From assembly GCF_003033885.1 (NCBI RefSeq), contig NZ_CP024081.1, positions 1,581,980 to 1,645,979 of the forward strand: a stretch of DNA of 64,000 bases, in the 5' to 3' direction. Shown in pieces: positions 25,425 through 34,002 of the stretch. How positions within the stretch are numbered: the stretch's first letter is position 1; the number at the start of each line of letters is the position of its first letter. Position numbers and translations under genes: made by a program. The notes under the pieces were generated by a model. It made no database searches and was not told where the DNA came from. It was given only the letters and a program-made list of their open reading frames with translations. This stretch comes from Pseudomonas rhizophila (GTDB taxonomy: Bacteria > Pseudomonadota > Gammaproteobacteria > Pseudomonadales > Pseudomonadaceae).

Positions 25425-28152
25425 CTTCATCGTCCTCATCATCGTTGTCGTCTATGGAGGGATTATCTCCAGACAAAATATTTCTGAGTTCGACAAGGTT
25501 AATACGATAAGCGACTCGGTGACTCGACACGTTAAGAGAGGGGAAGCTTAGACCTATTGCCACCAGCGCATCACAATCGGGCGGAAGCGTATAAGCGATT
25601 TCCTCATTGCTCTCATCTCTCGGTTGAATCAAATGGATCAGCAGCAGCGGCGCCTGCCTTACAGCAGCATATGCTTTACCTGGTATTGTTTGAACGCTTT
25701 TCTTGGACTCGCTTCGGAAACGAAGGTCTGCTGCCTGAACTTCAGTTTCAGATAATCCCACTTTCTCATCACCTGCAGAACCCACTCGAAGTTTGTTTCC
25801 GTTAACAAGCAAGGCTTTGATACTTTCATCAATGGAGATTTTCCGAATTCGCCTTTTTACTTCTATGTCACCAACAAATCTGATTGAATCTCCGCTACCT
25901 GTTGGTAAAGCCACATCCCAGTGATCGAGTTTGTCGTCATTTGATTTCTCGATAAATTCTGCCAAGCTCGATGTTTGTAGTTTGATGCTAAGGGGATGGT
26001 TGACAAATGCCTTTAAGAATTTTACAACCAATTGCTTCGGTACGGATCGCCATACCGGAAAGGAGCCATTCTCAGGTTTTGCAGTTGGGCACGAGATCAC
26101 TGAACGTACGAAACTTTGTGCTTCCTTATAGTTGGCGGTAACTATAGAAGGGTCTTTCAATAATCTAGGCGACTCTAAACTTTCTTCAGTTATAGAAATG
26201 ATTTGTATTATTTCGTCCGAGTCCCTCATTTTATTTCTGGCTGTAATGAGTAGTGACTCAGGGTGAGACCTTACGCGCAATCCAAAGTCAATTGGTTTAA
26301 GGCGCGAGTTCTGCATTCGACGCACTTCATTACGTAGTTCGTCGGTGGCCTCCGAAATATGGGCATACCAATCAGCGGTTTCCTCAGTCATCCAGATTTT
26401 ACACAGATCTTCATAGCCAACGCGATAGCCGAACCACCGCCCCATTTGAAGCAACGCGTCGTACATCTGAGTAGATCTGTAGAAATAACTGACACACAGT
26501 CCTTCTAACGTTAAACCACGCGCCAAGCTATTACCGCCTACCGCTATAACTCTTAGTCCATGTTCTTTGTAGGCGGTGTAATCTAGGCTAGCTGGTCCAC
26601 TTTTTTGGTTTACGGCCGTAGTTTGAATCGGTAGTGTGGAGGCCACAAGCTGGGCTTGGACTTGGCCCCAAGATACCTCCAAATTGGAAAAATGCCGTTG
26701 AAACTTATTAAAAAGAGTGCTTATGGTTTGGTTTTGTATCGCCTCATCGAAGGACAATGATGCATAATTCTGAATGTCACCCTGCATCAGGCGGACCTCA
26801 TGGTCCAAGATATCTCTTACTTGATCTTGTATTAGTGTGAAATGACTCACGTTTACTAGCATGGATCTGTGCTTTGGCATACTCGCACGAATATCCATCA
26901 GTGTATTAACCAAAAAAAAGCACACAACAGCGTCTATTAGAGAGGGGGGAACACCCTCTATGTTGCTATCAGAGGTTTGCCCACGAGGAAAATATTCTTC
27001 CGCGTCGTGAATTACCTCTAAGCATTTCAAATCAGATGTTTCGCTGAAAATCCGGCTTGCCCCAACATAGTTTGTAGGGGCTTCCAAGGTGTAAATAAAA
27101 TCACGAGGAAATAAATCATCCCCCTCAACATTGTTCGTGGTGTCGGGATTTATAAATACATTCGCGAAGGGAGTGGCGGTGAATCCAACGTAGCTGGATC
27201 TCGGAAAAACTTTTAGCAACCCTCGTATGGCCGAATTTATCGCAGTTGCTTTTTTGGGGTTTGTATTAATGGACGCATTATCTGCTTCGTCATCAATCAG
27301 CAGTAGGGGGATGTCAATATTTCCACCTGCACTTGCATTATAGTTAACCAGCCAGTCGGCAAGATTTTCGAGAATCCGCTTATTTTTTTTTACTACAAGG
27401 AGTACCGGTTCCCTATAGTCTCTTAACCTAAATCCTAACTGATTTACAGTTGTTGCCTTGAAGTCGCCTACTGTAGATGTAAAAACCCCTGCTGACCTCG
27501 CAGCGTCAATTAATCCTACCCCGATTTCTTTTCTATGGCGTTTTCTGTTATTAACGACGCCCGAACTATCAAGCCCAACGAAGCCCGCGTCCAAACGTTC
27601 TTGGGTTTGCCGTCTCAAACTTTCTAACGTGCCCGTCAACAGAATCACTAGCTTATAACCGGCATCTGCTGCTTTGCAGATTAGACCAGTGTAATTTGAC
27701 GTCTTCCCCGACTGAACGTCGCCCATTACCAAGCCCCGACGAGGCCATCCGGTGCGACCCGATGGATCTCCCATCAAATCCAAGATCTCATCTGTAACCT
27801 TGTCTAGAGAATTAACGACCTTGGGGCCCCAACCTTGTTTCAAAAGGTCTGTTTTATAGCGATTCCAATAAAATGGGTCGATTTCGGCTTTTCGTGCTCT
27901 TAACCATGGGTTTTGTTCGTCGTAAACACAGTCTCCCAATCCCATGTCAACTGTAAGGGCCTCATGAAGTCGCTTAATAACAGTTTCAAACTCCTCGTCG
28001 GTGACTGTATAGGGTGGGATTGACCGAAGAGTGGAGGCTAAGTCTAAAATGCCTCCCTCGGTTGGAATCCCATCCACCGTCAGCGCCGTGATAACACCTA
28101 GTTCCAAACGTCGAGCGTTCGCTGACAATACCTTCCTGGAAGCCTCACTCAT
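25414..28152 (-). CDS. Z1-domain superfamily II helicase-like ATPase
   Basis: 912 residues. ATPase motifs in order: Walker A 'VMGDVQSGKTSNYTGL' (about 142-152), motif II 'LLIDDEADNASINTN' (about 285), motif III 'GFTATPFANVF' (about 325), motif VI 'LLQMGRWFGYRVGYEDL' (about 567). The Z1 family accompanies restriction-like and abortive-infection systems and may translocate on DNA. The C-terminus is a 12-residue acidic tail (DDNDDEDDEDDE) encoded where the next gene begins. The start overlaps the ATPase stop as ATGA. An A9 tract occurs near codon 255. Confidence 0.92.
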   Translation of the reverse strand: MSEASRKVLSANARRLELGVITALTVDGIPTEGGILDLASTLRSIPPYTVTDEEFETVIKRLHEALTVDMGLGDCVYDEQNPWLRARKAEIDPFYWNRYKTDLLKQGWGPKVVNSLDKVTDEILDLMGDPSGRTGWPRRGLVMGDVQSGKTSNYTGLICKAADAGYKLVILLTGTLESLRRQTQERLDAGFVGLDSSGVVNNRKRHRKEIGVGLIDAARSAGVFTSTVGDFKATTVNQLGFRLRDYREPVLLVVKKNKRILENLADWLVNYNASAGGNIDIPLLLIDDEADNASINTNPKKATAINSAIRGLLKVFPRSSYVGFTATPFANVFINPDTTNNVEGDDLFPRDFIYTLEAPTNYVGASRIFSETSDLKCLEVIHDAEEYFPRGQTSDSNIEGVPPSLIDAVVCFFLVNTLMDIRASMPKHRSMLVNVSHFTLIQDQVRDILDHEVRLMQGDIQNYASLSFDEAIQNQTISTLFNKFQRHFSNLEVSWGQVQAQLVASTLPIQTTAVNQKSGPASLDYTAYKEHGLRVIAVGGNSLARGLTLEGLCVSYFYRSTQMYDALLQMGRWFGYRVGYEDLCKIWMTEETADWYAHISEATDELRNEVRRMQNSRLKPIDFGLRVRSHPESLLITARNKMRDSDEIIQIISITEESLESPRLLKDPSIVTANYKEAQSFVRSVISCPTAKPENGSFPVWRSVPKQLVVKFLKAFVNHPLSIKLQTSSLAEFIEKSNDDKLDHWDVALPTGSGDSIRFVGDIEVKRRIRKISIDESIKALLVNGNKLRVGSAGDEKVGLSETEVQAADLRFRSESKKSVQTIPGKAYAAVRQAPLLLIHLIQPRDESNEEIAYTLPPDCDALVAIGLSFPSLNVSSHRVAYRINLVELRNILSGDNPSIDDNDDEDDEDDE

Positions 28153-29615
28153 GACTCATATTCCTCAATGATTTTTTTTGTCAGCGCCGGATACAAATTA
28201 AATGGTTCAATCAAGTGGAGGGACATTAGCAGTTGTTTTCGAGCCGGTGAGTCCAAAGGCATATTGCTCAGAAGATCGGCGATCATGCCGTTAATGCTTT
28301 CGACTGAACTGTCGTTGGCGAAGTCAGATCTGATATCGCTCGCCATCCGATTATACAAGGCGTCTGCGGGGAAGGAGCTTTCGATAACGCCTAGGATCAG
28401 ATTGAGCTGCATTCTCCCTTCTTTATCGAGAGACTTAGAAAACTCTGAAATTAGTGGGTGCTTTCGATTGATATCGAATCGGACCCCTGATCTATCGATA
28501 ACTTCGTTCCATCCAGTAGCGACCTCAGAGTCAGAGACTTTTCGGCCTTTAAAAGTGATGGTTCGCCCACTTACGGCTCTAATTCTATCTACGGTTCGTT
28601 TCAGATTTAATCGGACTATCTCAGGAGGGTGGGCAGCCGATTTTTTTATGTCTAAGGTCCAAAGATGATCGAGCGCATTTGGAATGTCCACCCGAACGCG
28701 CGCAAGTTTGCTCAGCTCATCTTTTCGCGCCAAGCGAAACCATGTGCCCCAAATGATTAGTCGTCTATTTCTGTAAATATAAAAACCCTGCTGGCTTCGA
28801 ACTCCCTCGGTTCCCCCAACAAGTTGTGTGTCGTTATTACTAAGTTTGCTTATGTGAGGCAAGATAAAGGGTTTGACCACGACCTTCTTGCCCTCTACGG
28901 AAAAAATTTCCTCATCCAATGGCTGTGTGGCTTTGTGATGGGTAAGGAACGGGTCAAACGGCACAATTAAAGAGCCGTTCAAAGCTATTGAAATTTTAGG
29001 TTTGCTTCCCTCTTTAACTAGGAATCTATGGAAAACAAGTGATAAATGCTCGCGAGCGGTCAACATCTTCATGCCTAGCGCACTTTCTGGATCTGTCTCT
29101 CCAATAAGTAATTTATCTAAGTTTTGCCACAATACGATTGTTCCAGTTTTCTGCAACGAAAGCTGATTAAAATGAGGTAGAGCTTGGTATTCTGATGCTT
29201 CTAGCTGAAGCATTACCCAGGCACCTTTTTCGATAACGACATCAAGGTCCCAGCAATAGGCACTTATGTTCGCATCTTGTTTCGAAATAACTGTCATGCG
29301 CCGGCATTGAGATATGGAAGCGGTTTTTAATCCTAAGCCGTAGCGGCCCATATCTTCTCCGCTTCTTTCTAAAAGGGGATTTTTACTGCCGTGTCGCATC
29401 GCGTTCTGTAGCGCCTCATGCGACATACCTTTTCCATCGTCTATAACCGCGATGTAAGGAGTATCGTTAGGGCGGAACTCGATATAAATCTCTTTTGCGT
29501 GGGCGGAGATACTGTTATCTATCAAATCCGCCACGGCCGAATCCAATGTATATCCAATAGATCGCATTGACTCGAGCAAGGAGGCTGCGTGGGGAGGGTG
29601 TTGAACCTCTTTCAT
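28149..29615 (-). CDS. GHKL (MORC/MutL-like) ATPase of the defence operon
   Basis: 488 residues with Bergerat-fold motifs: N-box 'AVADLIDNSISAHAKE' (28-42), G1 'IDDGKGMSHEAL' (58-69), G2 'MGRYGLGLKTAS' (89-100). This is the MORC/MutL/Hsp90 arrangement rather than a sensor histidine kinase; no phospho-acceptor or membrane region is seen. It probably dimerises on ATP binding and acts as a DNA clamp or conformational switch for the Z1 and nuclease proteins. GGAAGG lies eight bases before the ATG, and a small ORF ends on it (ATGA). Confidence 0.92.
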   Translation of the reverse strand: MKEVQHPPHAASLLESMRSIGYTLDSAVADLIDNSISAHAKEIYIEFRPNDTPYIAVIDDGKGMSHEALQNAMRHGSKNPLLERSGEDMGRYGLGLKTASISQCRRMTVISKQDANISAYCWDLDVVIEKGAWVMLQLEASEYQALPHFNQLSLQKTGTIVLWQNLDKLLIGETDPESALGMKMLTAREHLSLVFHRFLVKEGSKPKISIALNGSLIVPFDPFLTHHKATQPLDEEIFSVEGKKVVVKPFILPHISKLSNNDTQLVGGTEGVRSQQGFYIYRNRRLIIWGTWFRLARKDELSKLARVRVDIPNALDHLWTLDIKKSAAHPPEIVRLNLKRTVDRIRAVSGRTITFKGRKVSDSEVATGWNEVIDRSGVRFDINRKHPLISEFSKSLDKEGRMQLNLILGVIESSFPADALYNRMASDIRSDFANDSSVESINGMIADLLSNMPLDSPARKQLLMSLHLIEPFNLYPALTKKIIEEYES

Positions 29616-29737
29616 CGCAGCCGCCTTCCGGTACGGAAGTCAATCGAAATGGTCTCGAACAGAAGCATCCTTGTCCCCCTGCGGGCTGGTGTTAATTCCT
29701 TGCAGTCCATCCTGCCGCGCAGCATGGCTTTGATCAT
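29612..29737 (-). CDS. Candidate 41-codon leader ORF coupled to the GHKL ATPase gene
   Basis: An ORF of 41 codons (MIKAMLRGRMDCKELTPARR, then GTRMLLFETISIDFRTGRRL and R) ends in TGA overlapping the ATPase ATG as ATGA, the same coupling used between the next two genes. A second frame is also open over much of this 236-base gap (29616-29851), so this could be chance or a remnant. The region is GC-richer than the genes around it. No Shine-Dalgarno is convincing at the first ATG; internal ATGs at 29710 and 29668 are alternatives. Confidence 0.3.
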   Translation of the reverse strand: MIKAMLRGRMDCKELTPARRGTRMLLFETISIDFRTGRRLR

Positions 29738-29851
29738 AGATTAGCCGACAAGGCATGACATCTATTGGCCACCATTCTTTACACAAATTTAGCTATGTCG
29801 CAAGTCCGATTCGTTGGTGGCGTTGCGTTATGTACCGTAGCAACCCCGTTT

Positions 29852-31477
29852 TCAGCTGATCATGGAGGCCACATTCCTTTCGGGACGCTGAGAGGAGATT
29901 CTACCCTTGATAATACGCTCGACTACTCTCGCAATTTTACTTGCAAGTAGAGGAGGAACGGCGTTGCCGACTTGATGGTATTGTTGTGTGCGATTTCCCA
30001 GAAAAAAATAATTATCGGGAAAGGTTTGTAATCTGGCCGCTTCCCTTACAGTCAAACTGCGACATTGATTAGGGTCGTAATGAATGAAATAGTGTCCATC
30101 TTTCGAGATGTGGCTGGTTATGGTAGAAGAGTGCTGGCGATCAATTTGAACCCGAAAACGATCACTAAATTTACCACTTTCCCAGTTTTTATGGTCAGGT
30201 GCTAATCCAGGAAGATTGAATTCTTGATGACCCTTTGGAGAGTAGTGATGGGCCTGCGCGAAGACTGACGCATAAATATAGCGCTTAAGATCAGCGCTCA
30301 TGTGGCTTCGAGCTTCGTGGTTGAGCCAAACGCCTAATTTAGAGTCTGTAAGCCAAGAATTTAGTTCGTCCGAGTTTACTGATCCACTCCAAGAGCTGGT
30401 TTTTTTAACGCGTAGTCCTCCATTGTTTAAACTTCCGCCCGAAAAAGAATCTCGAAATATCCTAAGTTTCATTTCTAAAGTGAGATCCTTTTTTTCGGAC
30501 GAAATAAGATCCCTATGTAGGGTTTCGAGATGTCTCAAAATCTCGTTGCACCACTTGTCTGGGGTGTCATTTCCTCTGGAGAGTGTACTGCGCAGTGGAG
30601 GGAGGTTTCCAAGAACGTCCCTAACGGTGACAGGTGGAGCGGATGCAAGTTTGTGTTCGCTTATGCCGCCAACGTAATCCTCAGATACGCCTACTAGTAT
30701 AACTCTGTGGCGACCTTGCGGAATGCCGTAATCTTCTGCGCGTATTATAAAATTATTAAAATCTATAGAGTCTGGCTCCATCCCAGATTCATAGATGTCA
30801 TCTGAAACTAAAGAGCAGATTTTATATTTTTTTCCGGTTCCGTTTTTTATCCCCAGCGCCGCATCAGGGTCGGCAAGGTCTTGGAGTATTTGGGGGAAAA
30901 TTTGCGTGCCACCAACTTTTGAGGAAAGAATTCCTTTGACGTTTTCCATGACAAATACAGCAGGGCGCTTTCTCTGGATTATTCGCAGGTATTCCCTATA
31001 TAAAAAGTGACGATGATCATCTTCCGCTTTGTAGTCGATATTTCCTTTGTTGCGCGCGCGCCCAACAATTGAATAAGCTTGACAAGGAGGTCCACCAATT
31101 AATACCCAAGGCTTACTGGTATCCAGTCGTTTCTCCAGAATCCGGTCTAGTTCGGCATTTCCTTCTACGCTTCCGAGTTTAATTTGACGAGCTTCGGTGT
31201 CGGCATGTTGCCATTCTTTATAACTGTCTGAGCTCCAAGGTTGTGCCACACCAGCCGTTTCGCAGTAATAATAATAATCTTCAAGGGCTGCTGGGTTGTA
31301 TTTTTTTAGCGCTCGATAAAATGCGCGAAGTCTCAGTGTGGATCGAGCGAACGGATCCATCTCGGCAGAGACTAATATATCAAAGCTTCTGCCCCCACTG
31401 AGTGAAGAGAACCCTTCACCTAGGCCGCCGGGGCCGGCAAAGAGATCCACGACCTGTAAAGGGTTGTCACAATTCAT
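29852..31477 (-). CDS. dcm: DNA (cytosine-5) methyltransferase
   Basis: 541 residues with the ordered m5C-methyltransferase motifs: I 'VVDLFAGPGGLGEGF' (9-23), IV 'IGGPPCQAYSIVGRA' with catalytic Cys132, VI 'FVMENVKGI' (175-183), VIII 'GIPQGRHRVILVGVSE', X 'QYHQVGNAVPPLLAS' near the end. The long stretch between VIII and X is the target-recognition region. It would methylate host DNA to protect it from the linked nuclease. Its start is 28 bases from the divergent vsr start. A 236-base gap separates it from the ATPase gene downstream. Confidence 0.94.
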   Translation of the reverse strand: MNCDNPLQVVDLFAGPGGLGEGFSSLSGGRSFDILVSAEMDPFARSTLRLRAFYRALKKYNPAALEDYYYYCETAGVAQPWSSDSYKEWQHADTEARQIKLGSVEGNAELDRILEKRLDTSKPWVLIGGPPCQAYSIVGRARNKGNIDYKAEDDHRHFLYREYLRIIQRKRPAVFVMENVKGILSSKVGGTQIFPQILQDLADPDAALGIKNGTGKKYKICSLVSDDIYESGMEPDSIDFNNFIIRAEDYGIPQGRHRVILVGVSEDYVGGISEHKLASAPPVTVRDVLGNLPPLRSTLSRGNDTPDKWCNEILRHLETLHRDLISSEKKDLTLEMKLRIFRDSFSGGSLNNGGLRVKKTSSWSGSVNSDELNSWLTDSKLGVWLNHEARSHMSADLKRYIYASVFAQAHHYSPKGHQEFNLPGLAPDHKNWESGKFSDRFRVQIDRQHSSTITSHISKDGHYFIHYDPNQCRSLTVREAARLQTFPDNYFFLGNRTQQYHQVGNAVPPLLASKIARVVERIIKGRISSQRPERNVASMIS

Positions 31478-31505
31478 GAGCTACATCTGCCAAAGGTAAT
31501 CGAAA

Positions 31506-31913
31506 GTGGATGTTGTAGATAAAGAGACCAGGTCGAGGATGATGGCAGCAATAACCGGCAAAAATACGCAGCCTGAGCTTGCGTTGCGCCGGTTCCTTCA
31601 TGCCAATGGTTACCGCTTTCGCCTGCACCGCAAGGACCTCCCAGGGAAGCCTGACATTGTAATTCCCAAACTACGGACCTGTATATTTGTACATGGATGT
31701 TTTTGGCATCGCCATGCGGGGTGTCGGTACGCTACTACACCTAAGACCCGGAGCGAATTCTGGGCAGCAAAATTTTCCAGAAATGTTGAGAGAGACCTCG
31801 AAAATGTTTACGCCTTGAGGTCCCTCGGCTGGAGGGTTATTACCATTTGGGAGTGTGAGATCAAGCGAGGTTCCGAATGCCTTTCTCAGCTGCAACACGC
31901 CCTTCAGGAGTAG
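31506..31913 (+). CDS. vsr: Very short patch repair endonuclease Vsr
   Basis: 135 residues starting at a GTG (AAGG eight bases upstream). Family signatures: 'RSRMMAAITGKNTQPELALR', 'LPGKPDIVIPKLRTCIFVHG' with the catalytic Asp in KPD, then 'CFWHRHAGCRYATTPKT' with metal-site His/Cys and 'WECEI' at the end. Vsr nicks T:G mismatches formed when 5-methylcytosine deaminates, so it maintains the methyltransferase's target sites. It is transcribed away from dcm; its promoter must lie inside the dcm 5' region. Confidence 0.95.
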   Translation: MDVVDKETRSRMMAAITGKNTQPELALRRFLHANGYRFRLHRKDLPGKPDIVIPKLRTCIFVHGCFWHRHAGCRYATTPKTRSEFWAAKFSRNVERDLENVYALRSLGWRVITIWECEIKRGSECLSQLQHALQE

Positions 31914-32081
31914 GGCAACCATCGACAGGGCTATGTTTTCCTAGCTCACTCATGGACGCTAGCATTCAAAGGTCTATCCAGAGAGGCTGGCTACTCAGCG
32001 ACCAGAGCTTCCACAAAATCCTTCATACAACAAGGCTGTAAAGATTTGGAAAGTGAGGATAAATTTCTTGCGTGCATTAAA

Positions 32082-32102
32082 AAGCCGGCTTATGGCCGGC
32101 TT
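32082..32102 (-). terminator. Rho-independent terminator
   Basis: Stem AAGCCGGC / GCCGGCTT with a 5-base loop, followed on the minus strand by TTTTT (complement of 32079-32083). It can end leftward transcription from the S24 repressor gene and form a weaker stop for vsr. Within the 524-base gap 31914-32437. Confidence 0.7.
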
Positions 32103-32324
32103 CTCGTTGACTAACTCAGTTCGTTTTTGACAAACCTCACCAGCCTTCAAAACGTACATCCGGCTCTTGCGGCCGGCTGTGGGACTTGGTCAGAAAGTGA
32201 TCTGCCTTGTCGGTGCGAGCGTGGGCTCGCAAATGTGGGGCGGAGGATACGCGGGTTTGCTTCAGAATCCCAGTGGTAAGTGGTGTGGAATCATTGGGTT
32301 AGGGGTGATTCAGGGGGAAAGCAG

Positions 32325-32367
32325 GGGGCTGCTGCGCAGCCCAGCGGGAGCAAGCTCCCTCGCCACA
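32325..32367. repeat. Half element of repeat family B
   Basis: GGGGGCTGCTGCGCAGCCCA followed by GCGGGAGCAAGCTCCCTCGCCACA, the right half only; the left arm is missing. It may mark the right junction between island and core genome. Confidence 0.75.
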
Positions 32368-32373
32368 AAAGCT

Positions 32374-32421
32374 TCTGCCACAGCCTCTGCCACGGCTCCT
32401 GCCACAATTCCCGCCACGGTT
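32374..32421. repeat. Four imperfect 12-bp tandem repeats
   Basis: Consecutive units TCTGCCACAGCC, TCTGCCACGGCT, CCTGCCACAATT, CCCGCCACGGTT between the family B half element and the S24 repressor stop. Non-coding as far as I can see. Confidence 0.75.
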
Positions 32422-32437
32422 TCTGGCCTTGGGTGGG

Positions 32438-33169
32438 TTAGTCGAACACCGGCGGTCTCCGTTTGTTGAGGGTGGACCACCAGAACACCCAGCCGATTAC
32501 CCGGATGTGTTGCGCTTCGATCTGTTCGGCGCTGAAGACCTCGTCAGGATACGCAGCACAGTTATGGCTACGCAGGCGTAGCCGATTACCGGGAATGCGG
32601 TGCAGGTATTTGATGCGCAGCATGCCGTCGTGCTCAAGCGCATAGATATGGCCGTCGACGATTTGGGTCAGGCCGCGGTCGATGGCGAGGGTGGAGCCGT
32701 CTTCGATGCGTTCGGCCATGCTGTCGCCGACCATGGTGGTGCAGATGGCGTCGCCGGGGTCGATTTCCAGGGATTCTAGGTGGCTGCGGGGCAGGCGGAT
32801 GGTTTGGTCGGGGATTTCGATGATGTGGGTTTTGGTTTCGCCGGGGGCGATGGGGGCTTCCTTGTAGAGGGGCAGTTCGATGTCCGTGGTTTCTTGCACG
32901 CTGTAGACGCCATCGTTTTCGGCGGCTTCATAGGTGATGCCAGGGCCCAGGCCCAGTGGGGTCTGCGGGCCTTCGCCGGTGGCGAGCCATTGCGGGCTGA
33001 CGGTCAGCAGGCTGGCGATGGAGTAGATGCGCCCTGGCGGGATGCCACGGTTGAACCAGTTGTTTATGTGCTGGGATTTCACGCCGTATAACTTCGCGAA
33101 GTCGGCGGATCGGATATTCGCTTCTTTTAGAAGGGCTCTGAAGCGGTCGCCACTGGAAAGTATTTTCAT
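32438..33169 (-). CDS. S24-family (LexA/phage CI-like) transcriptional repressor
   Basis: 243 residues from the ATG at 33169. Residues ~5-55 form a helix-turn-helix ('RSADFAKLYGVKSQHINNWF'); the C-terminal half is an S24 peptidase domain with Ser in 'TMVGDSMAERIEDGS' and Lys in 'GMLRIKYLHRIPG', so the Ser-Lys dyad is kept. No Ala-Gly or Cys-Gly pair is present in the linker, the usual self-cleavage site. The gene is not inside a visible prophage. AAACGG half-sites around its promoter suggest autoregulation. Confidence 0.85.
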   Translation of the reverse strand: MKILSSGDRFRALLKEANIRSADFAKLYGVKSQHINNWFNRGIPPGRIYSIASLLTVSPQWLATGEGPQTPLGLGPGITYEAAENDGVYSVQETTDIELPLYKEAPIAPGETKTHIIEIPDQTIRLPRSHLESLEIDPGDAICTTMVGDSMAERIEDGSTLAIDRGLTQIVDGHIYALEHDGMLRIKYLHRIPGNRLRLRSHNCAAYPDEVFSAEQIEAQHIRVIGWVFWWSTLNKRRPPVFD

Positions 33170-33284
33170 AAACGGAAAGTTTAGGGGCGACTGTGTTTTC
33201 GGCAATAAACAAGTCGTGCAAATATATAAGACGATCTTTCCGTTTGCAGGATTTGAAAGGGGCGGGCTAAACGGGGTTAAACGG
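33170..33284. promoter_or_regulatory. Candidate operator cluster of the S24 repressor
   Basis: AAACGGAAAG (33170-33179) touches the start codon and recurs inverted as CTTTCCGTTT (33236-33245); TAAACGG recurs twice more in tandem (33268-33274 and 33278-33284). Four AAACGG-type half-sites within 115 bases fit repressor binding. No reliable -35/-10 was assigned. Confidence 0.45.
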
Positions 33285-33321
33285 TATTAATACAACTTTG
33301 TATTTATCATTATTAAGACAT

Positions 33322-33350
33322 AAAAAACCCCGGTGCAAACCGGGGTTTTT
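33322..33350. terminator. Bidirectional rho-independent terminator after ppa
   Basis: Stem ACCCCGGT / ACCGGGGT flanked by A6 on the left and T5 on the right, so it can act in both directions. It lies 13 bases after the ppa stop and insulates ppa from the S24 gene. Confidence 0.9.
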
Positions 33351-33363
33351 CTTTACTTCAGTC

Positions 33364-33891
33364 TCAGCCTTTGTAGGCGGCAACCGACTTGGTGATCGCT
33401 TCGCGGGCGGCGTCAGCACCGGCCCAGCCTTCGATCTTGACCCACTTGCCTTTCTCGAGATCCTTGTAGTTCTCGAAGAAGTGTTCGATCTGCTGGATCA
33501 GCAGGGCTGGCAGGTCGGTGTATTCCTTCACGTCGACGTACAGCTGCGACAGTTTGTCGTGCGGTACGGCGATGACTTTGGCGTCGCCGCCGCCGTCGTC
33601 GGTCATGTTCAGGATGCCAACCGGACGGGCGCGGATGACCGAGCCTGGGGCGACTGGGTAAGGGGTCACGACCAGCACGTCGAGGGGGTCACCGTCGTCG
33701 GCCAGGGTGTTGGGGATGAAACCGTAGTTGGCCGGGTAGAACATTGGGGTGGCCATGAAACGGTCAACGAACAGGCAATCGCTGTCTTTGTCGATTTCGT
33801 ATTTGATCGGGGCGTGGTTGGCCGGGATTTCGATCGCGACGTAGATGTCGTTCGGCAGGTCTTTGCCAGCCGGAATCTTGCTGTAGCTCAT
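33364..33891 (-). CDS. ppa: Inorganic pyrophosphatase
   Basis: 175 residues, the usual length of family I enzymes. The active-site signature '[15 protein letters not shown]' (metal-binding aspartates about 65-73) and the Tyr/Lys-rich '[15 protein letters not shown]' are intact. It hydrolyses pyrophosphate from biosynthetic reactions in the cytosol. Single gene with its own terminator. Confidence 0.97.
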   Translation of the reverse strand: MSYSKIPAGKDLPNDIYVAIEIPANHAPIKYEIDKDSDCLFVDRFMATPMFYPANYGFIPNTLADDGDPLDVLVVTPYPVAPGSVIRARPVGILNMTDDGGGDAKVIAVPHDKLSQLYVDVKEYTDLPALLIQQIEHFFENYKDLEKGKWVKIEGWAGADAAREAITKSVAAYKG

Positions 33892-34002
33892 TGGGCGGTG
33901 CCCCCGTTAGTTGACCAAATGACTGGTCGGATTGACCAAAAAGTGGCGGCGATTATAGGCATATTCGGCCGTCGATGCCACGTTACAAGGGTCTTAGAGA
34001 CC

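Noticed and set aside
29765..29950. 61-codon plus-strand ORF at the dcm 3' end
   Set aside because: Mostly antisense to dcm codons, no ribosome site, ordinary composition only by chance.
22385..31913. Prophage or integrative element carrying the defence genes
   Set aside because: No integrase, transposase, tRNA target or flanking direct repeat was found at either edge.
32167..32469. 100-codon plus-strand ORF before the S24 gene
   Set aside because: Built from a repeat element and the 12-bp tandem units (SATASATAPATIPAT); no gene character.
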